Assembly: GCA_010672825.2 (NCBI GenBank)
Contig: JAAHFU020000004.1
Span: 806,001 to 870,000 of the forward strand
From: Leptolyngbya sp. SIO1E4
Lineage (GTDB): Bacteria; Cyanobacteriota; Cyanobacteriia; Phormidesmidales; Phormidesmidaceae
Direction: 5' to 3'
Length of the DNA stretch: 64,000 bases
In this document: positions 61,748-64,000 of the stretch, in pieces
How positions within the stretch are numbered: position 1 is the stretch's first letter
Layout of the letters: each line of letters begins with the position of its first letter
Position numbers and translations under genes: made by a program
Notes under the pieces: model-generated
What the model saw: only the letters and a program-made list of their open reading frames with translations
Database searches by the model: none
What the model was told of the DNA's origin: nothing

Positions 61748-63250
61748 TTACCCCCGTTTGAAGCCCTTCAGGAACCGCCAGCAGACTTTGCGACCGACTT
61801 GCTTCTGGGTGCCAATGCCAGCTTGCTGCAGCTGATCAAGAAAAGCTTTGAAGCCTTCCGTGTTGGGCCAAATCTTTTGTTTTGAGCCCCAATTCCGCCA
61901 GATTTCGCGCACCAGGTAGAAGCCACCCTCATCTGGCTTCAAGGTCTTGGTTTCCAAATAGGTGTGGAGGGTTTTGGCCATCTGAAGTTCAGCTGTATTG
62001 AGGGCCTCTAGATTGGGGAGGATTTCGTCTTCTGGGAGGAGGATGCCGGGTTGGATTTGCGCCTGGGCAATGCGCTGAAGCCGCTCGATCAGATCCCCTT
62101 TGGACGTGATGCTTTCATCCAGGAGATCTCGCATGGTTGCGACTGTATGGGCACCCGCTATCTCTTCAGGCGTGGAGAGGCCAATGCCAAAATATTTCGC
62201 TCCTTCTCCCAGGAGTTTGATGATGTGGGCGGCATGGAACTCACGAGGAATGGTGATGTCTTGCCAACTCGCGGTATCGCCGGTGTAGGGATGTCCGGGG
62301 GGTTTGTATTGAGCGATCGCCGAGAATTCTGCCTCGCCCAGGGTGGACTTTTGCTGCTGCAGCTTCAGGATGGCAGCAGCGGGATAGAGATTGGTGAGGG
62401 TTCCGGCTTTGACCGCATTGCCGAAGTTATATTCCTGCTGCAGGCCGTGCAGGAGCAGAATCGACCAGATATTTTTGCGGCGAAAGCGTTGGTAGAGGTC
62501 TTGGATGACGCCTTCCATATAGCTGACCGGCACGTTTTCAGAGGTTGTCCAGCGACTGAGCTCATCCAGGATGACGCTGTGACCTTGGTGGTCGGAATAG
62601 GTTTGCCCTTTAAGGTCGCTCCAATATTCCCGCAGCTGTTCACGAAAGAGGCCTTGAGCCTCGCTGCCAATGCCGCGACCACAGAGCCAAGTCTTGCGCA
62701 TAACGTTGTTATCCCAATCCGGATCAATGATGTCGATGAGGCAGGCAAAGAGAATCAGGCGGAAGAGGGCAATGCTTTGGGCCACGGAGCTTTTGCCGGT
62801 GCCGGGTTCGCCGACAATGACAATAATCTGGGCCTTGAGGATTTCAATCAGCCAGGGCATGGTGCGGGCTAGCTCTGCCACCTTGAGCTTGAATTGATTG
62901 AGGAAATCTTCGTGAACCTCGTCTTCGACGGCCTCTGGTGAAGGAGCGGGATGGGCCGCATCAGGCTCTAAGGTTTTGGGGGTTCGGGGGCTGAGGACAG
63001 CTGATAGGGTTAATAGGCCGGTTGCGCCCATCATTTTGAGCAGCAACGTGTTGAGATAAGACTTACTGGTCAGGGGAACGACCACTTCTTCATTGGCTTG
63101 CATCGCAGCTTGAATTTGCTGCAGGCGACTGAGGGGCATCACGTTGGGAGGATGCAGCGCTCGCCAGGCAGTGTTGAGGGCCAGGGCCCCGCCTAGGGTC
63201 AGAGAAAGGAGGCTGGCCCATTTGCGCTGTTTGTTATTCAGCAGCAGCAT
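61748..63250 (-). CDS. Membrane-anchored P-loop ATPase of plasmid type
   Basis: A 500-residue protein. Two hydrophobic segments (about 12-28 and 68-86) lead to an ATPase with Walker A IIVIVGEPGTGKSSVAQS (147-154) and Walker B HSVILDELSRW (226-230). An arginine-rich RFRRKNIWSILLLHGLQQEY stretch and a C-terminal winged-helix-like part (KPDEGGFYLVREIWRNWG then AGIGTQKQVGRKVCWRFL) follow. The shape recalls conjugation coupling-type or FtsK/VirD4-like ATPases, but there is no clear match. Its start overlaps the end of the upstream gene by 17 bases. Confidence 0.6.
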   Translation of the reverse strand: MLLLNNKQRKWASLLSLTLGGALALNTAWRALHPPNVMPLSRLQQIQAAMQANEEVVVPLTSKSYLNTLLLKMMGATGLLTLSAVLSPRTPKTLEPDAAHPAPSPEAVEDEVHEDFLNQFKLKVAELARTMPWLIEILKAQIIVIVGEPGTGKSSVAQSIALFRLILFACLIDIIDPDWDNNVMRKTWLCGRGIGSEAQGLFREQLREYWSDLKGQTYSDHQGHSVILDELSRWTTSENVPVSYMEGVIQDLYQRFRRKNIWSILLLHGLQQEYNFGNAVKAGTLTNLYPAAAILKLQQQKSTLGEAEFSAIAQYKPPGHPYTGDTASWQDITIPREFHAAHIIKLLGEGAKYFGIGLSTPEEIAGAHTVATMRDLLDESITSKGDLIERLQRIAQAQIQPGILLPEDEILPNLEALNTAELQMAKTLHTYLETKTLKPDEGGFYLVREIWRNWGSKQKIWPNTEGFKAFLDQLQQAGIGTQKQVGRKVCWRFLKGFKRG

Positions 63251-64000
63251 CGGGATCCTCCTGTTCCTTCAGGAAGCCTTGATGGTCAATCCAGGTGTTG
63301 ATGGGTGATCGACCTTTGTTGCCAGGACCTCTCGTCATAGCCGGTGGGGTTTGGGAGCCCGGCGATCGCTCGACGACGGTTTTGAAGACGATGCGGTAGT
63401 TATCCACAATGGTGAGCAACGAGGTGGCGTCGGTGATGCGCACCTCAATGTCATTGAAGGCAAAGAGGGCGGCTTGATAGCGCACCATGGCCTGGGAGTA
63501 GAGGTAGGGATCGCCGGTGGTGACGGCCTCTTCCATCTGCGCGATCGCATCGCCTGCATACCGCAGCAGAATGCACTGGTCGGCTCGCAGGTCCTGCAGG
63601 CAGGCTTCCATTTGCAGCTTGCCGGTCTGATCCGCTAAGTCAATGTCGCCGCTGAGGGCCTCAGCCGTAGCGGCTTCTCGCAGACGGGTGGCTTCGTGAC
63701 TCAGTAAGGAGACATGAACATCATTGCTGAACCGGAGTAAGCGTCCTTCTAGTTCGGGTAAGTGCTGGCGAATCAGGTTGACTTGCTCGGTGGGTGAGAG
63801 GGCGTCGAACTCGGCTCCCGTAATATCGAGAAAGGCCAAAGGCGCATCCACCGATTCGTAGTCGGCGCGCCGCTGCACCTCGGTTTCATAAGGCACCGTT
63901 GTACTGACATCTTGGTTCAGCAAGCGGTTAACGGTAGAGCCGATGGTGAGGAGCATCAACAGGATGGCCCCCACGGTGACTTGCTGATGTGTGGGCAGAG
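63234..64000 (-). CDS. Hypothetical membrane protein, 5' end outside the window
   Basis: The frame is open to the window edge, so the first residues are missing; a GTG at 63974 is only the first start codon inside. One membrane helix (GAILLMLLTIGSTVNRLL) is followed by a long helical soluble part (LPELEGRLLRFSNDVHVSLL, AVTTGDPYLYSQAMVRYQAA) and an acidic tail. It overlaps the ATPase gene by 17 bases, which suggests a working pair. No family is recognised. Confidence 0.5.
   Translation of the reverse strand, partial: LPTHQQVTVGAILLMLLTIGSTVNRLLNQDVSTTVPYETEVQRRADYESVDAPLAFLDITGAEFDALSPTEQVNLIRQHLPELEGRLLRFSNDVHVSLLSHEATRLREAATAEALSGDIDLADQTGKLQMEACLQDLRADQCILLRYAGDAIAQMEEAVTTGDPYLYSQAMVRYQAALFAFNDIEVRITDATSLLTIVDNYRIVFKTVVERSPGSQTPPAMTRGPGNKGRSPINTWIDHQGFLKEQEDPDAAAE

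Noticed and set aside
62051-62872. 273-residue plus-strand frame opposite the ATPase gene
   Set aside because: Antisense to a gene with clear Walker motifs; the frame is open only because of codon bias on the other strand.
1-64000. tRNA, rRNA, riboswitch or CRISPR array
   Set aside because: No tRNA T-loop with matching arms, rRNA-like core, known riboswitch core or regularly spaced repeats were seen by eye.

Overview
The window is cyanobacterial. The HIP1 octamer GCGATCGC is scattered through genes and spacers, and several products are typical of cyanobacteria: an NhaS3-type antiporter, XisH/XisI, a DUF4079 membrane protein, a Coq4-like protein and HIP1-rich two-component systems. I cannot name the genus.

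Layout. About 1-10.7 kb (all minus strand) is a surface-polysaccharide block: an end-truncated UPF0104/LPG-synthase-like membrane protein, an acyltransferase-3, a 1127-residue GT39-like glycosyltransferase with N-terminal lectin-like modules, a TPR membrane protein, a HlyD-type adaptor, a GT4 and a GT2. About 11.8-27.2 kb is a redox and quinone-stress neighbourhood: a cNMP-binding histidine kinase, a VOC protein, a glutathionyl-hydroquinone-reductase-like GST, two paralogous SDR proteins, a frameshifted ABC membrane protein, small YrhK-like proteins, DUF4079, a SnoaL-like secreted protein, a Coq4-like protein, an azoreductase, a MATE pump and a NarL-type kinase/regulator pair. About 28.2-34.6 kb is an AraC regulator followed by an RND adaptor and pump. 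About 34.8-39.7 kb holds a second AraC, an S41-like lipoprotein directly followed by a well-folded integron attC-like site, the antiporter, and a response regulator whose receiver has lost its phosphorylation residues.

From about 39.7 kb the character changes to a plasmid-like, decaying accessory island. It holds transposase relics, an IS1-family element joining a broken yhcG nuclease gene to a truncated gene with RNA-polymerase-like barrel motifs, a trypco2 / trypsin-STAND-TPR conflict operon with a DUF4258/DUF2283 toxin-antitoxin-like pair, an archaeo-eukaryotic-primase-like replication protein and a relic of its homologue, a frameshifted xisH with intact xisI, a 1455-residue REase-like/NACHT/14xWD40 protein, and a minus-strand cluster (membrane protein, P-loop ATPase, two small membrane proteins, M23-lysozyme fusion) resembling cyanobacterial plasmid envelope or transfer modules.

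The most notable items are the attC-like site in a window with no integrase, the two large STAND-type conflict proteins within 10 kb, the RNA-polymerase-like DFDRD relic, the pseudo-receiver regulator, and the density of single-base frame breaks in the right half. Those breaks indicate either real decay or base-calling error.
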